In this document: piece after piece, positions 8,262 to 16,690 of the stretch
How the letters are laid out: each line of letters starts with the position of its first letter
Numbering within the stretch: position 1 is the stretch's first letter
From: an uncultured Porphyromonas sp.
Lineage (GTDB): Bacteria; Bacteroidota; Bacteroidia; Bacteroidales; Porphyromonadaceae
NCBI GenBank assembly: GCA_900539155.1
Contig: UQBE01000002.1
Span: 31,389 to 95,388, forward strand
Reading direction: 5' to 3'
DNA: 64,000 nt
Position numbers and translations under genes: made by a program
The notes under the pieces: model-generated
Databases searched by the model: none
What the model was told of the DNA's origin: nothing
The model's input: only the letters and a program-made list of their open reading frames with translations

Positions 8262-9492
8262 TCGGTTGATACGCATCTGTTGTGTCGTCATAGGGAGCTT
8301 ACTCCTTATGGCGCAGACGCTTATGGCACAGCGGTCTGCACCACAGCTCGTAGCTCCCGAGGGTTACCTCGATAAGTTTTGGTCCGCTTGTGACGAGGCT
8401 AAGGCAACTGGGCAGACCGTCTCGATCATTCACCTAGGCGACTCGCACATACAGGCGGGACACTTTACTATGCCGATCCGTCAATCCTTTACGCAGCGTT
8501 GGGGAAATGGCGGGCTCGGCTGGGTCGGTCCTTTTCGCCTGTTGGGTACCAATCCCCCCATTCATACTGTGATACGAGCCTCCTCTGCTGGCACGTCGGG
8601 CGTTAAGATTACCCAGAGAGACTACGATCGGGAGAGTCCTACGGGTATGGTGCTACAGACGAGTGCCAATCGTGCCGTCACTTATACGCTACAATGCGGC
8701 GGAGGACAAACATTCGACCGCATCGTCATCTACCGCAAGCGGGGGACGCAACCTTTCACCTTGTCTGGTGGTAGCTCCAGCGAGATCGCTCACGACACTT
8801 TGACCACCGAGCAGATCGTCACCGACACGCTCCTCGTGGGGCGCTACGTAAGCTCGGCACAGGTGACCGCTCCCGCCTCGTCCGTCTGGTATGGCGCTAG
8901 CCTGGAGCGTAGTAGCGGCGGCGCGCTCGTCCATACGATTGGTTACAACGGTGCTACCTACTACACTTACAGCAAGGGGAGCTTCACCAGTTCCGTCGCA
9001 ACCCTGCGTCCTCGGCTGATTATCCTTTCACTAGGGACCAATGAGTCGCTCGCTCGACAGTTTGACCGCAACAACTTTGGCGCGGAGATCGCTCGTCTGG
9101 TACGCAGGCTTCAAGCGAGCAATCCCGACTGCGCTATCGTCCTCACCTCGCCACTCTACTGCTATCGCAAGGTTCGTGTGCGTCAGCGAGGCAAGCGTAG
9201 ACGATACCGCACTACTTACCGCGCTAATGCGAACTGCCAGCTCATTGCCGATGAACTACAGCAGCAAGCTCGGGAGCTGGGGTGTGGATATATCGACCTC
9301 TTCGCCCACTTCGGCGGAACGGCGGGTGCGACGCAGCTACTCTCTAGTGGCATCCTCTCAGGTGACCGCGTCCACCTGACCGCTGCTGGCTATAACAAAG
9401 TAGGCGAGGCGATTGCTACCGCCCTCCAAGACGACTATAAGCAGTGGTGCCAACGCTCCCCCCACGTCACCCCTCAAGCCTCCGAAGACTAA
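8251..9492 (+). CDS. Secreted SGNH/GDSL hydrolase-type protein (2 of 2)
   Basis: The 413-residue protein has a cleavable signal peptide ending near LMAQRSA. SGNH block I is IIHLGDSHIQAGHF, the LSLGTNES stretch fits block III, and the C-terminal GDRVHLTAAGYNKV holds the Asp-His pair. ATG 8251 is chosen; TTG 8245 and GTG 8248 are in frame just upstream. It overlaps the preceding gene by 11 bp and is followed 7 bp later by the MBOAT gene, so the three are almost certainly one operon. A repeated pairing of two SGNH proteins suggests different steps, such as transfer and removal. Confidence 0.83.
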   Translation: MKSSRLIRICCVVIGSLLLMAQTLMAQRSAPQLVAPEGYLDKFWSACDEAKATGQTVSIIHLGDSHIQAGHFTMPIRQSFTQRWGNGGLGWVGPFRLLGTNPPIHTVIRASSAGTSGVKITQRDYDRESPTGMVLQTSANRAVTYTLQCGGGQTFDRIVIYRKRGTQPFTLSGGSSSEIAHDTLTTEQIVTDTLLVGRYVSSAQVTAPASSVWYGASLERSSGGALVHTIGYNGATYYTYSKGSFTSSVATLRPRLIILSLGTNESLARQFDRNNFGAEIARLVRRLQASNPDCAIVLTSPLYCYRKVRVRQRGKRRRYRTTYRANANCQLIADELQQQARELGCGYIDLFAHFGGTAGATQLLSSGILSGDRVHLTAAGYNKVGEAIATALQDDYKQWCQRSPHVTPQASED

Positions 9493-9499
9493 CCTCCGT

Positions 9500-11026
9500 A
9501 TGCTCACCCCCTATCTCTCTCGAGCAGCCGAGCTACTCACCTACGATAGCTCCGTGCCGATGCTCTTCAATAGTGGACTCTTTCTGGTCCTCTTCCTGCT
9601 CTTCCTGCCACTTTACTACCTGCTACGTAGACACACGTTGGCACGGATCATATACGTGGTCTGCTTCTCGCTCTTCTTCTACTACAAGAGCAGCGGTTAC
9701 TATGCTCTCATCCTTATCTTGACAGCTACGGTTGACTTCATCATCGGGCACCTCATCGCAGCTACTCCAGAGCGCAAATTCAAGCGCCGCTGGCTCACCC
9801 TCTCCCTCTGCTTCAATCTCGGCATGCTCGGGTACTTCAAGTACACTAACTTCCTATTGGAGCTTTTTACTCCGCTCGTGCAGTGGTTCGGAGGACTGGT
9901 CGGACTCACCGAGATAAGCACGACACAGCTAGGCCCGCTCGACATCTTCCTCCCAGTCGGTATCTCCTTCTTCACCTTCCAGTCGCTCAGCTACGTCATC
10001 GACATCTATCGAGGCGAGATACGTCCGCTGAGACGCTGGGTGGACTACCTCTTTTACGTCTCCTTCTTTCCGCAGCTCGTGGCGGGTCCTATCGTTCGCG
10101 CTAAAGACTTCATACCACAAATATATAAGCCCGTATGGGTGACCAAAAGGGAGTTTGGCGAGGGACTCTTCCTGATCCTCTCGGGACTGATCAAGAAAGC
10201 GATCATCTCCGACTATATCTCGCTGAACTTTGTGGATCGTGTCTTCGACGCCCCAACCCTCTACAGTGGTTTCGAAAACCTTATGGCCATCTACGGCTAC
10301 GCACTTCAGATTTACTGCGACTTCTCTGGTTACTCCGATATGGCTATCGGCATCGCCCTGTGGTTAGGCTTTCGCTTCAACATCAACTTCGACTCGCCCT
10401 ACCGCTCCGCTACCATCACCGAGTTCTGGCGACGCTGGCACATCTCCCTCTCCTCCTGGCTACGAGACTATCTCTACATACCGCTCGGAGGTAGTCGTCG
10501 CGGTCGGCTACGTACCTACCTCAACCTCCTGATAACGATGCTCCTCGGCGGACTGTGGCACGGAGCCAGCCTGCGCTTCATCCTCTGGGGCGGTATGCAC
10601 GGTGTAGCACTCGCTCTACACAAGCTCTATATGCAAATCTGCCCGTGGGCACGCCCCGACGGAGCCTCTATGGGACGCTTCAGACGCTACCTGGGGATGT
10701 TCCTCACCTTCCACTTCGTCTGCTTCGCCTGGATATTCTTTCGAATGCCGACGATGGAGGGCATCGGGCAAATGTTTGAGATGATACGATATGAGTTCCA
10801 CCCCGAAATCATCCCGCAGTTCCTCGAGGGCTACTGGCTCGTCGTGACGCTCATCGTGCTAGGCTTTGTGGCACACTTCATTCCGCAACGCGCCCTCCGT
10901 CCCCTCGAGCGTAGCATCAGTCGCATGCCACTCGTCGGTCAGGCACTTCTCTTTGCCCTCGTTGTGCTGCTCGTTGTCCAGTTCCAGAGCAGCGGCGTGC
11001 AGCCTTTTATCTACTTCCAGTTCTAG
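9500..11026 (+). CDS. MBOAT family O-acyltransferase (AlgI-like)
   Basis: The 508-residue polytopic inner-membrane protein has about ten hydrophobic segments. The AlgI/DltB signature is visible: VGISFFTFQSLSYVIDIYRG, then FPQLVAGPIVRA, the conserved FWRRWHISLSSWLRDYLYI, and the catalytic His in GGLWHGASLRF. Such proteins move an activated acyl group, usually acetyl, across the membrane to modify a polysaccharide or cell-wall polymer. ATG 9500 gives the family-typical N-terminus; the frame is open to 9413 within the SGNH gene. It ends 2 bp from the end of the convergent HAD gene, without space for a terminator. Confidence 0.92.
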   Translation: MLTPYLSRAAELLTYDSSVPMLFNSGLFLVLFLLFLPLYYLLRRHTLARIIYVVCFSLFFYYKSSGYYALILILTATVDFIIGHLIAATPERKFKRRWLTLSLCFNLGMLGYFKYTNFLLELFTPLVQWFGGLVGLTEISTTQLGPLDIFLPVGISFFTFQSLSYVIDIYRGEIRPLRRWVDYLFYVSFFPQLVAGPIVRAKDFIPQIYKPVWVTKREFGEGLFLILSGLIKKAIISDYISLNFVDRVFDAPTLYSGFENLMAIYGYALQIYCDFSGYSDMAIGIALWLGFRFNINFDSPYRSATITEFWRRWHISLSSWLRDYLYIPLGGSRRGRLRTYLNLLITMLLGGLWHGASLRFILWGGMHGVALALHKLYMQICPWARPDGASMGRFRRYLGMFLTFHFVCFAWIFFRMPTMEGIGQMFEMIRYEFHPEIIPQFLEGYWLVVTLIVLGFVAHFIPQRALRPLERSISRMPLVGQALLFALVVLLVVQFQSSGVQPFIYFQF

Positions 11027-11028
11027 GA

Positions 11029-11652
11029 TTAGTTTGCAAGGCGTGCTGAGAGAGCGGGTCGCCAATCAGTGGCATTGACCGCTAGGAGCGTCTGCAGACC
11101 CAGTGCTGCAGCAGCCTCCAGATTGGCGGTACTGTCGTCGATGAAGAGCGTATGCTCAGGTACCATCCCACTGTCCGCAATCATCTGTTCGTAGATAGCT
11201 CTGTCAGGCTTCATCGTCTGCATCTCACAGGAGGCGTAGACCTTGTCGACGTAGTCGCTCAGCATGCGCCCCGTGGCGGGGAGGAAGTGCGGACTGTGGG
11301 CGTAAGCCATGATGTAGGGGTTGGTGTTTGACAAAATATAAATCTTGTACTGCTCACGCAGCTGCTCTAGGTAGTCAAACTTGTACTGAGGCACGCCCTT
11401 GAGGAAAAGCATAATCGCCTCATTAACCTCTTTATCGGTCAGAGCTGTGCCAGCGTGCTCATTGAGCCGTGCGACAAACTCCTCGCGTCCCACGAGTCCC
11501 ATCTCCAGGTCGTGGAAGACACCGCGCTGTCGGTACGGGTTGAGCATTTCGTCAATATCCTGAACTCCTAGCTCACGGAAGCGTCTTAGCGACACCTCCG
11601 GCTGGAGATCCACTAAGACGCCTCCGAAATCAAATACGAGTGTATCTATCAC
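11029..11652 (-). CDS. HAD family hydrolase, YihX-like
   Basis: The 207-residue protein starts with GTG at 11652, as no suitable ATG is present. Motif I is FDFGGVLVDL: the nucleophile Asp is kept, and the second Asp of the usual DxD is Gly, as in the YihX-type HAD proteins and related subfamilies. Motif II is LSNTNPY, and motif IV is LFIDDSTANLEAA. A helical cap lies between about residues 15 and 90. Sugar phosphates are the likely substrates by family, but this is not shown. It is 6 bp downstream of the peptidase stop and shares its direction. Confidence 0.85.
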   Translation of the reverse strand: MIDTLVFDFGGVLVDLQPEVSLRRFRELGVQDIDEMLNPYRQRGVFHDLEMGLVGREEFVARLNEHAGTALTDKEVNEAIMLFLKGVPQYKFDYLEQLREQYKIYILSNTNPYIMAYAHSPHFLPATGRMLSDYVDKVYASCEMQTMKPDRAIYEQMIADSGMVPEHTLFIDDSTANLEAAAALGLQTLLAVNATDWRPALSARLAN

Positions 11653-11658
11653 GGTCTC

Positions 11659-13719
11659 TTACTTCTTGAGCCAACGATCGAGCCAGTCGAAGAAGGTGCG
11701 CTGCCACAGGAGTGCATTCTGCGGCTTGAGGACCCAGTGCGTCTCCTCGGGGAAGAGTAGCATCTTCGTCGGTACACCACGCATCTTAGCAGCGTCAAAG
11801 GCCATCATACCCTGCGAAGCGAGGATACGGAAGTCATGCTCTCCGTGAATGATCAGGATAGGCGTATCCCACTTGTCAACCAGTTTGTGAGGGGAATTGG
11901 CAAAGGTGCGCTGAGCCGTAGCGTTGTCCTTTTCCCAAGGAGCACCACCCATATCCCAGTTAGCAAACCACTTCTCCTCGGTCTCGAGATACTGCGCCTC
12001 GAGGTTGAAGATACCCGCATGTGCGATGAAGGCTGCGAAGCGACCCTCGTGTACACCAGCTAGGTAGTAGACTGAGTAACCACCGTAGCTAGCGCCCACA
12101 GCGCCCATACGATCTGGTGCGATGAAGGGCTCTTGCTTCATGAGGTCTGCTGCGGTGAGGTAGTCCTGTATGTTCTGCCCGCTGTAGTCGCCACGGATTT
12201 GCTCGTTCCACGCCTTGCCAAAGCCTGGCACGCCGTGGCGGTTCGGTAGGATGACGATATAGCCTTGCTCCGCCATGATGCGGGGATTCCAGCGGTAAGA
12301 CCAGAACTGGCTGATGGTATTTTGCGGGCCACCCTGACAGTAGAGAAGAGAGGGGTACCGCTTGTTCTTGTCAAAGTGCGGTGGGTAGAGTACCCATGTG
12401 AGCATCTTACCGCCGTCGGTCGTAGGCATCCAGCGCTTTTCGCAAGTTAGGTCGCCCAGTTGGCTCATCATCGGCTTGTCTTCCTCAGTCAGTACGGTAG
12501 TCTTGCCGTTCTTCAGATTGACCATATAGAGCTCTGTCGGGTAGGTCATCGACTGGCGAGAAGCAACGCAGACGCCCTTGTCATTCATATCAAAGCCTGT
12601 GTAGTCGTACTGTCCGTCGGTGATTTGCTTAATCTTGCCATTAGACAGCTGATAGCTGTAGAGGTGGGTCAGTGCCTCACGGCAAGTGATGAAGTAAATG
12701 GTCTTGCTGTCGGCACTCCAGGTTGGATTGGCGATATTATACTCAAAGTCGGCCGTGAGGGGACGGTACTGCTTCTTTGCCAAGTCGTAGAGATACATAA
12801 CCTGTAGGTCAGACTCGTAGCCATCGTGCTCCATGCCGATCCAGATGAGCGAGCGACCGTCGGGGCTGAAGACAGGGTTCGTGTCGTAGCCCATGAGACC
12901 TTCGCTTACATTGCTCGTCTCACCAGTAGATACATTATATAGGTAGATGTCGCTATTCGTCGAGAGGCTGTACTCCAGTCCCGTCTTCTTGCGGCAGGCG
13001 TAGGCAATCAGGTTACCATCAGGGCTGAAAGCTATATCCTCGATACCGTTGAAGGGACGCATAGGAGCCTCGTAGGGCTCACCCTCAAGTAGGTCTAGTC
13101 CCTTGGTGATAGGCTGTGCCGTAACCTTTGCGATAAAGGGGTGTGGCATCGTCGAGACCCACTCGTCCCAGTGCTTGTACATCAGGTCCTCGATGATACG
13201 TGCGTCAGCCTTGTCTAGGTCAGGATAGACGTCGGTGACGACGGGGCGAGCCTTGATATCCTGTACGTAGAGCAGCGTCGTCTCATCGGGTGAGAAGAGG
13301 TAGTCGACGATTCCCCCGTCGATAGCTGTGAGCTGGCGCTCTGCCCCATCACTGAGGGTGCGTGCGAAGAGCTGCATGCCCTGGTCGGTGCCACGCATGA
13401 AGTATATCTGCTTACCGTCACGGCTCCAGCGCGGGGTGTACTCGCTACTAGAGGAGGGTGCGGTCAGCTCGGTACGTCCCGTGCCGTCGCTATTGATGAG
13501 GTAGATAGAGGTGCGGCTGTTATTGTCCTGAATAGAGGGTTGCGAGACGTTGTAGACCACCTGCTTGCCACTGGGGGCGAGTGCGTAGCTCCCTACACGA
13601 GGTAGTGTGAGGAGCAGCTCTGGGGTCATCTGCTGTGTGTGTTGCTGTGCGGTCATAGGCAGAGCGAATGTGGTGAGTATGAGAGCCACAAGGCTACGAA
13701 ACAAGTTTCTTCTAGTCAT
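11659..13719 (-). CDS. dpp5: S9 family dipeptidyl peptidase, DPP5-like
   Basis: Periplasmic serine peptidase of 686 residues, very close to the length of P. gingivalis DPP5, which removes dipeptides with hydrophobic or Ala residues from N-termini and feeds amino-acid fermentation. A signal peptide ends near LPMTAQQ. An N-terminal beta-propeller carries TolB/WD-like repeats (SPDGNLIAYAC, SPDGRSLIWIG). The C-terminal alpha/beta hydrolase domain holds the triad: Ser in GASYGG, Asp in IIHGEHDFRI and His in EETHWVL. ATG 13719 is preferred to the upstream ATG 13803 because the promoter box (13781-13788) lies between them. Confidence 0.88.
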   Translation of the reverse strand: MTRRNLFRSLVALILTTFALPMTAQQHTQQMTPELLLTLPRVGSYALAPSGKQVVYNVSQPSIQDNNSRTSIYLINSDGTGRTELTAPSSSSEYTPRWSRDGKQIYFMRGTDQGMQLFARTLSDGAERQLTAIDGGIVDYLFSPDETTLLYVQDIKARPVVTDVYPDLDKADARIIEDLMYKHWDEWVSTMPHPFIAKVTAQPITKGLDLLEGEPYEAPMRPFNGIEDIAFSPDGNLIAYACRKKTGLEYSLSTNSDIYLYNVSTGETSNVSEGLMGYDTNPVFSPDGRSLIWIGMEHDGYESDLQVMYLYDLAKKQYRPLTADFEYNIANPTWSADSKTIYFITCREALTHLYSYQLSNGKIKQITDGQYDYTGFDMNDKGVCVASRQSMTYPTELYMVNLKNGKTTVLTEEDKPMMSQLGDLTCEKRWMPTTDGGKMLTWVLYPPHFDKNKRYPSLLYCQGGPQNTISQFWSYRWNPRIMAEQGYIVILPNRHGVPGFGKAWNEQIRGDYSGQNIQDYLTAADLMKQEPFIAPDRMGAVGASYGGYSVYYLAGVHEGRFAAFIAHAGIFNLEAQYLETEEKWFANWDMGGAPWEKDNATAQRTFANSPHKLVDKWDTPILIIHGEHDFRILASQGMMAFDAAKMRGVPTKMLLFPEETHWVLKPQNALLWQRTFFDWLDRWLKK

Positions 13720-13780
13720 AGGATAGCGTGAAAGGTGTGATCGCCCATCAGGTGGCGACCCTAGTTTATTGAATACTCTC

Positions 13781-13788
13781 CAAAGGTA
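13781..13788 (-). promoter_or_regulatory. -7 box of the dpp5-like gene
   Basis: The minus strand reads TACCTTTG, a perfect TAnnTTTG. It lies inside the 5' extension of the open frame, so the transcript cannot include the upstream ATG at 13803. The expected start is near 13774, giving a leader of about 55 nt. Confidence 0.65.
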
Positions 13789-13918
13789 CGACTTTCGCCT
13801 CATATGAGGACGACCAGCGAGGAGTAGATTGGGTTACTACATATATAATGTGTTACCTCTGCCCTCTAATTTCTAACCTCTAACTTCTAATCTCTAATTA
13901 CCCTCCTTTCTCGAATAT

Positions 13919-14078
13919 CCACGTGGAAAATCTCAAATCTCCACGTGGATATTTTTTATTTTCCACGTGGGCGTCATTCATTTCCTCCGAAGTTTCATTT
14001 GATTCCTCCGAAGAATTTTTTCTTCCCCACGTGGAAAATAAAAATTCTCCACGTGGATATTTCGAAATATCCACGTGG
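13919..14078 (+). repeat. CACGTG-box array element, copy B (160-bp core)
   Basis: CCACGTGG boxes start at 13919, 13941, 13963, 14027, 14049 and 14071 (22/22/64/22/22). The centre has two TCCTCCGAAG units at 13983 and 14004, about 21 bp apart. Right of the core, CCCGAC (14093) and GTCGGG (14118) form a small hairpin, also present in copy A. The left flank has CTCTAATTTCTAACC-type low-complexity sequence shared with A and D. The element fills most of the gap between the dpp5-like promoter and the end of eno. Confidence 0.9.
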
Positions 14079-14137
14079 AGAATCCGTTTTTCCCGACATA
14101 GGACCGTATCGATATGTCGTCGGGTCTAAATTATTGT

Positions 14138-14163
14138 GAGACTGTTGACTTTTGCAATAGTCT
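14138..14163. repeat. GAGACTGTTG palindrome
   Basis: A 26-bp imperfect palindrome, GAGACTGTTGACTTTTGCAA then TAGTCT. It is followed by ATATATAATGCGTCAGCCCTGGCG, almost the same sequence as after the copy at 2497-2523. It marks the right border of the mosaic repeat holding copy B. Confidence 0.6.
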
Positions 14164-14200
14164 ATATATAATGCGTCAGCCCTGGCGAGTAGAGCATAGT

Positions 14201-14245
14201 AAAAGCGGAGTACCGAGAGAGGTCATCCCTCCTCTGGTACCCCGC
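14201..14245 (-). terminator. Intrinsic terminator of eno
   Basis: On the minus strand, an 18-bp stem (14245-14228 with 14222-14205, three mismatches) and a 5-nt loop are followed by TTTTAC. It starts 27 nt after the eno stop codon. Confidence 0.8.
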
Positions 14246-14271
14246 CGATGGTCTTGCGATGAAGCTACGTG

Positions 14272-15552
14272 CTAGTTCAGGTAGCTGTAGCCGTAGCTAC
14301 TGCGCGTGTCCAGCTCCTCCTCGATACGTAGTAGCTGGTTGTACTTAGCGATGCGGTCTGTGCGGCTCAGAGACCCAGTCTTGATCTGACCTGCATTGGT
14401 AGCGACAGCTATGTCTGCGATCGTCGTATCTTCGGTCTCTCCAGAGCGGTGCGATATGACTGCCGTAAAGCCGTGACGATGTGCCATCTCGATCGCATCG
14501 AGCGTCTCCGTGAGCGTACCGATTTGGTTCACTTTTACAAGGATAGAGTTAGCGCAATGCTCCTTGATGCCACGACTGAGGTACTCGACATTGGTCACAA
14601 AGAGGTCATCTCCTACGAGCTGGATGCGGTTGCCTAGTCGCTCGGTGAGCGTTTGCCAGCCCTCCCAGTCGTTTTCGTCCATACCGTCCTCGATGCTGTC
14701 GATGGGATACTTGTCGACGAGGCTCTCCAGGTAAGCAGCCTGCTCTGCGGGCGTACGCTTCACACCTCTGCTTCCCTCAAACTTTGCGTAGTCATACATT
14801 CCCTCGTGGCAGAACTCGCTGGCAGCGCAGTCCAGGGCGATTGTAATGTCGCTACCGGGCTTGTATCCAGCTTGGTGAATAGCCTCGATGATACAATTGA
14901 GCGCATCCTCTACGCCCTCGAGCTTAGGAGCGAAGCCTCCCTCGTCACCCACAGCCGTACTGAGTCCACGGTCGTGGAGTACCTTCTTGAGTGCGTGAAA
15001 GGTTTCTGCGCCCATACGTAGTGCTTCACCAAAACTCTTGGCACCGATAGGGCGTATCATAAACTCCTGAAATGCGATCGGAGCATCGCTGTGTGCGCCA
15101 CCATTGATGATATTCATCATAGGGATTGGTAGCGTGTGGGCGTTGACCCCACCGAGATAACGGTATAGAGGTAGAGCCAGTTCGTCAGCAGCCGCCTTAG
15201 CGACCGCCAGCGATACGCCCAGTATCGCGTTGGCACCGAGCACGCTCTTGGTCTCCGTACCATCTAGGTCTATCATCTTCTGATCTATCTCTCGCTGCTC
15301 TAGTGCGCTCATTCCGAAGAGAGCTGGAGCTATTACTTCATTGACATTCTCGACAGCCTTGCGGACCCCTTTGCCGAGGTAGCGACCCTTGTCGCCGTCA
15401 CGCAGTTCGAGAGCTTCGTGTTCCCCCGTAGAGGCTCCGCTAGGTACCGCAGCGCGCCCCATGGCTCCGCTGTCTAGGATGACCTCTACCTCTACTGTTG
15501 GATTGCCGCGCGAGTCTAGTATCTCACGCCCTCTGATGTCTACTATCTGCAT
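14272..15552 (-). CDS. eno: Enolase
   Basis: Glycolytic enzyme converting 2-phosphoglycerate to phosphoenolpyruvate, Mg-dependent, cytoplasmic. The 426-residue product starts with the family-typical MQIVDIRGREILDSRGNPT. The signature ILVKVNQIGTLTETL and the SHRSGETEDT loop near residue 370 are intact. The open frame continues 74 codons upstream to 15774, but the promoter at 15599-15629 lies inside that stretch, so ATG 15552 is the real start. Divergently transcribed from folD. Confidence 0.98.
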   Translation of the reverse strand: MQIVDIRGREILDSRGNPTVEVEVILDSGAMGRAAVPSGASTGEHEALELRDGDKGRYLGKGVRKAVENVNEVIAPALFGMSALEQREIDQKMIDLDGTETKSVLGANAILGVSLAVAKAAADELALPLYRYLGGVNAHTLPIPMMNIINGGAHSDAPIAFQEFMIRPIGAKSFGEALRMGAETFHALKKVLHDRGLSTAVGDEGGFAPKLEGVEDALNCIIEAIHQAGYKPGSDITIALDCAASEFCHEGMYDYAKFEGSRGVKRTPAEQAAYLESLVDKYPIDSIEDGMDENDWEGWQTLTERLGNRIQLVGDDLFVTNVEYLSRGIKEHCANSILVKVNQIGTLTETLDAIEMAHRHGFTAVISHRSGETEDTTIADIAVATNAGQIKTGSLSRTDRIAKYNQLLRIEEELDTRSSYGYSYLN

Positions 15553-15598
15553 ATCTGTAGATGCTTTTATGTTATTCTTAAAACCTTTATATTCACGA

Positions 15599-15629
15599 CA
15601 AAGGTAGTGAAACTGCACGAGGTGACAAT
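15599..15629 (-). promoter_or_regulatory. Promoter of eno
   Basis: The minus strand reads ATTG, 19 nt, TACCTTTG (15606-15599), matching the Bacteroidota consensus spacing. The start point would be near 15592, with a leader of about 40 nt. Confidence 0.75.
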
Positions 15630-15684
15630 CACCCTCACCGCTTCCACTAGGGCTGACGGTGAGAGGTGACTGGCTGATTTTCGG

Positions 15685-15692
15685 TATCTTTG
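15685..15692 (+). promoter_or_regulatory. -7 box upstream of folD
   Basis: TATCTTTG fits TAnnTTTG. No good -33 box is seen 19-20 nt upstream. It lies about 93 nt before the folD start, in the divergent gap with eno. Confidence 0.45.
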
Positions 15693-15784
15693 TCCTACCA
15701 TTTGCGGAGAGACCATAGGGCGCAGAGACGCTGTCGGTCGCTCCGTCCGTAGCTATCGACAATTCATCTATCAAATATCAAGTT

Positions 15785-16678
15785 ATGACACAAGAATCAT
15801 TCATTCGCCTAGATGGCAAGACCACTGCGACCGAGATCAAGAAGGAGATCGCCAAGGAGGTACAGCAGATGGTCGCTGCGGGGCAGCGTCCGCCCTGTCT
15901 AGGTGCTATCATCGTGGGGCATGACGGTGCCAGCGAGACCTACATAGCAAGTAAAATCAAGGCTTGTGAGGAGGTCGGCTTCATCTCTCTGACGAAGCGC
16001 TTTGACGAGACGATTACGCAGGAGGAGCTCATCGCTGAGATCGAGCAGCTCAACAAGGATCCCGAGGTGGATGGCTTTATCGTCCAGCTACCCCTGCCGA
16101 AGCATATTGACGAGCAGGCGGTCATTCACGCTGTTGACTACCGCAAGGATGTGGATGGCTTCCACCCAATCAACGTGGGACTCCTCAGCCTTGGCGAGCC
16201 GTGCCTCGTGCCAGCCACGCCTAAGGGGGTCATCGAGCTACTCAAGCACTACAACATCAGCACGGAGGGCAAGCATGTGGTAGTCCTCGGACGAAGCAAC
16301 ATCGTCGGCAAACCAATCGCGCAGCTCTTCCTCCAGAAGGGTGCGCAGGGCAATGCGACCGTAACGATCTGTCACAGCCGTACGAAGGACATTGCCTCCA
16401 TCTGCCGTCAGGCTGACATCGTCGTCGCTGCGATCGGCATACCGCTTTTTGTCAAGAAGGAGATGGTCAAGGAGGGCGCCATTGTCATTGACGTGGGCAT
16501 CACACGTGTCCCCGATGCAACGAAGAAAAGCGGCTCTCGCATCGTGGGCGATGTCGACTTTGACGAGGTTGCTCCGCTCTGCTCTTACATCACGCCTGTG
16601 CCAGGCGGTGTAGGACCTATGACTATTATCACGCTGATGCGCAACACAATCCTGGCTCGTCAGCTACGTCAGAAGTAA
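15785..16678 (+). CDS. folD: Methylenetetrahydrofolate dehydrogenase / methenyltetrahydrofolate cyclohydrolase
   Basis: Bifunctional enzyme of one-carbon metabolism, converting 5,10-methylene-THF to 10-formyl-THF with NADP. The 297-residue length is standard. The substrate region includes YIASKIKACEEVG with the catalytic Lys; PLPKHID and KDVDGFHPINVG follow. The Rossmann part has VVLGRSNIVGKPIA, and the C-terminal signature is TPVPGGVGPMT. mfd starts 12 bp downstream on the same strand, so co-transcription is likely. Confidence 0.97.
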   Translation: MTQESFIRLDGKTTATEIKKEIAKEVQQMVAAGQRPPCLGAIIVGHDGASETYIASKIKACEEVGFISLTKRFDETITQEELIAEIEQLNKDPEVDGFIVQLPLPKHIDEQAVIHAVDYRKDVDGFHPINVGLLSLGEPCLVPATPKGVIELLKHYNISTEGKHVVVLGRSNIVGKPIAQLFLQKGAQGNATVTICHSRTKDIASICRQADIVVAAIGIPLFVKKEMVKEGAIVIDVGITRVPDATKKSGSRIVGDVDFDEVAPLCSYITPVPGGVGPMTIITLMRNTILARQLRQK

Positions 16679-16690
16679 TCCACTCTCCCT

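Noticed and set aside
13919..14078. CRISPR array
   Set aside because: Repeats are 8 bp with 14-bp spacers, spacers are the same in all four copies, and no cas genes are present.
15553..15774. 74-residue N-terminal extension of enolase
   Set aside because: The promoter lies inside it and the family start MQIVDIRGREILDSRG is at 15552.
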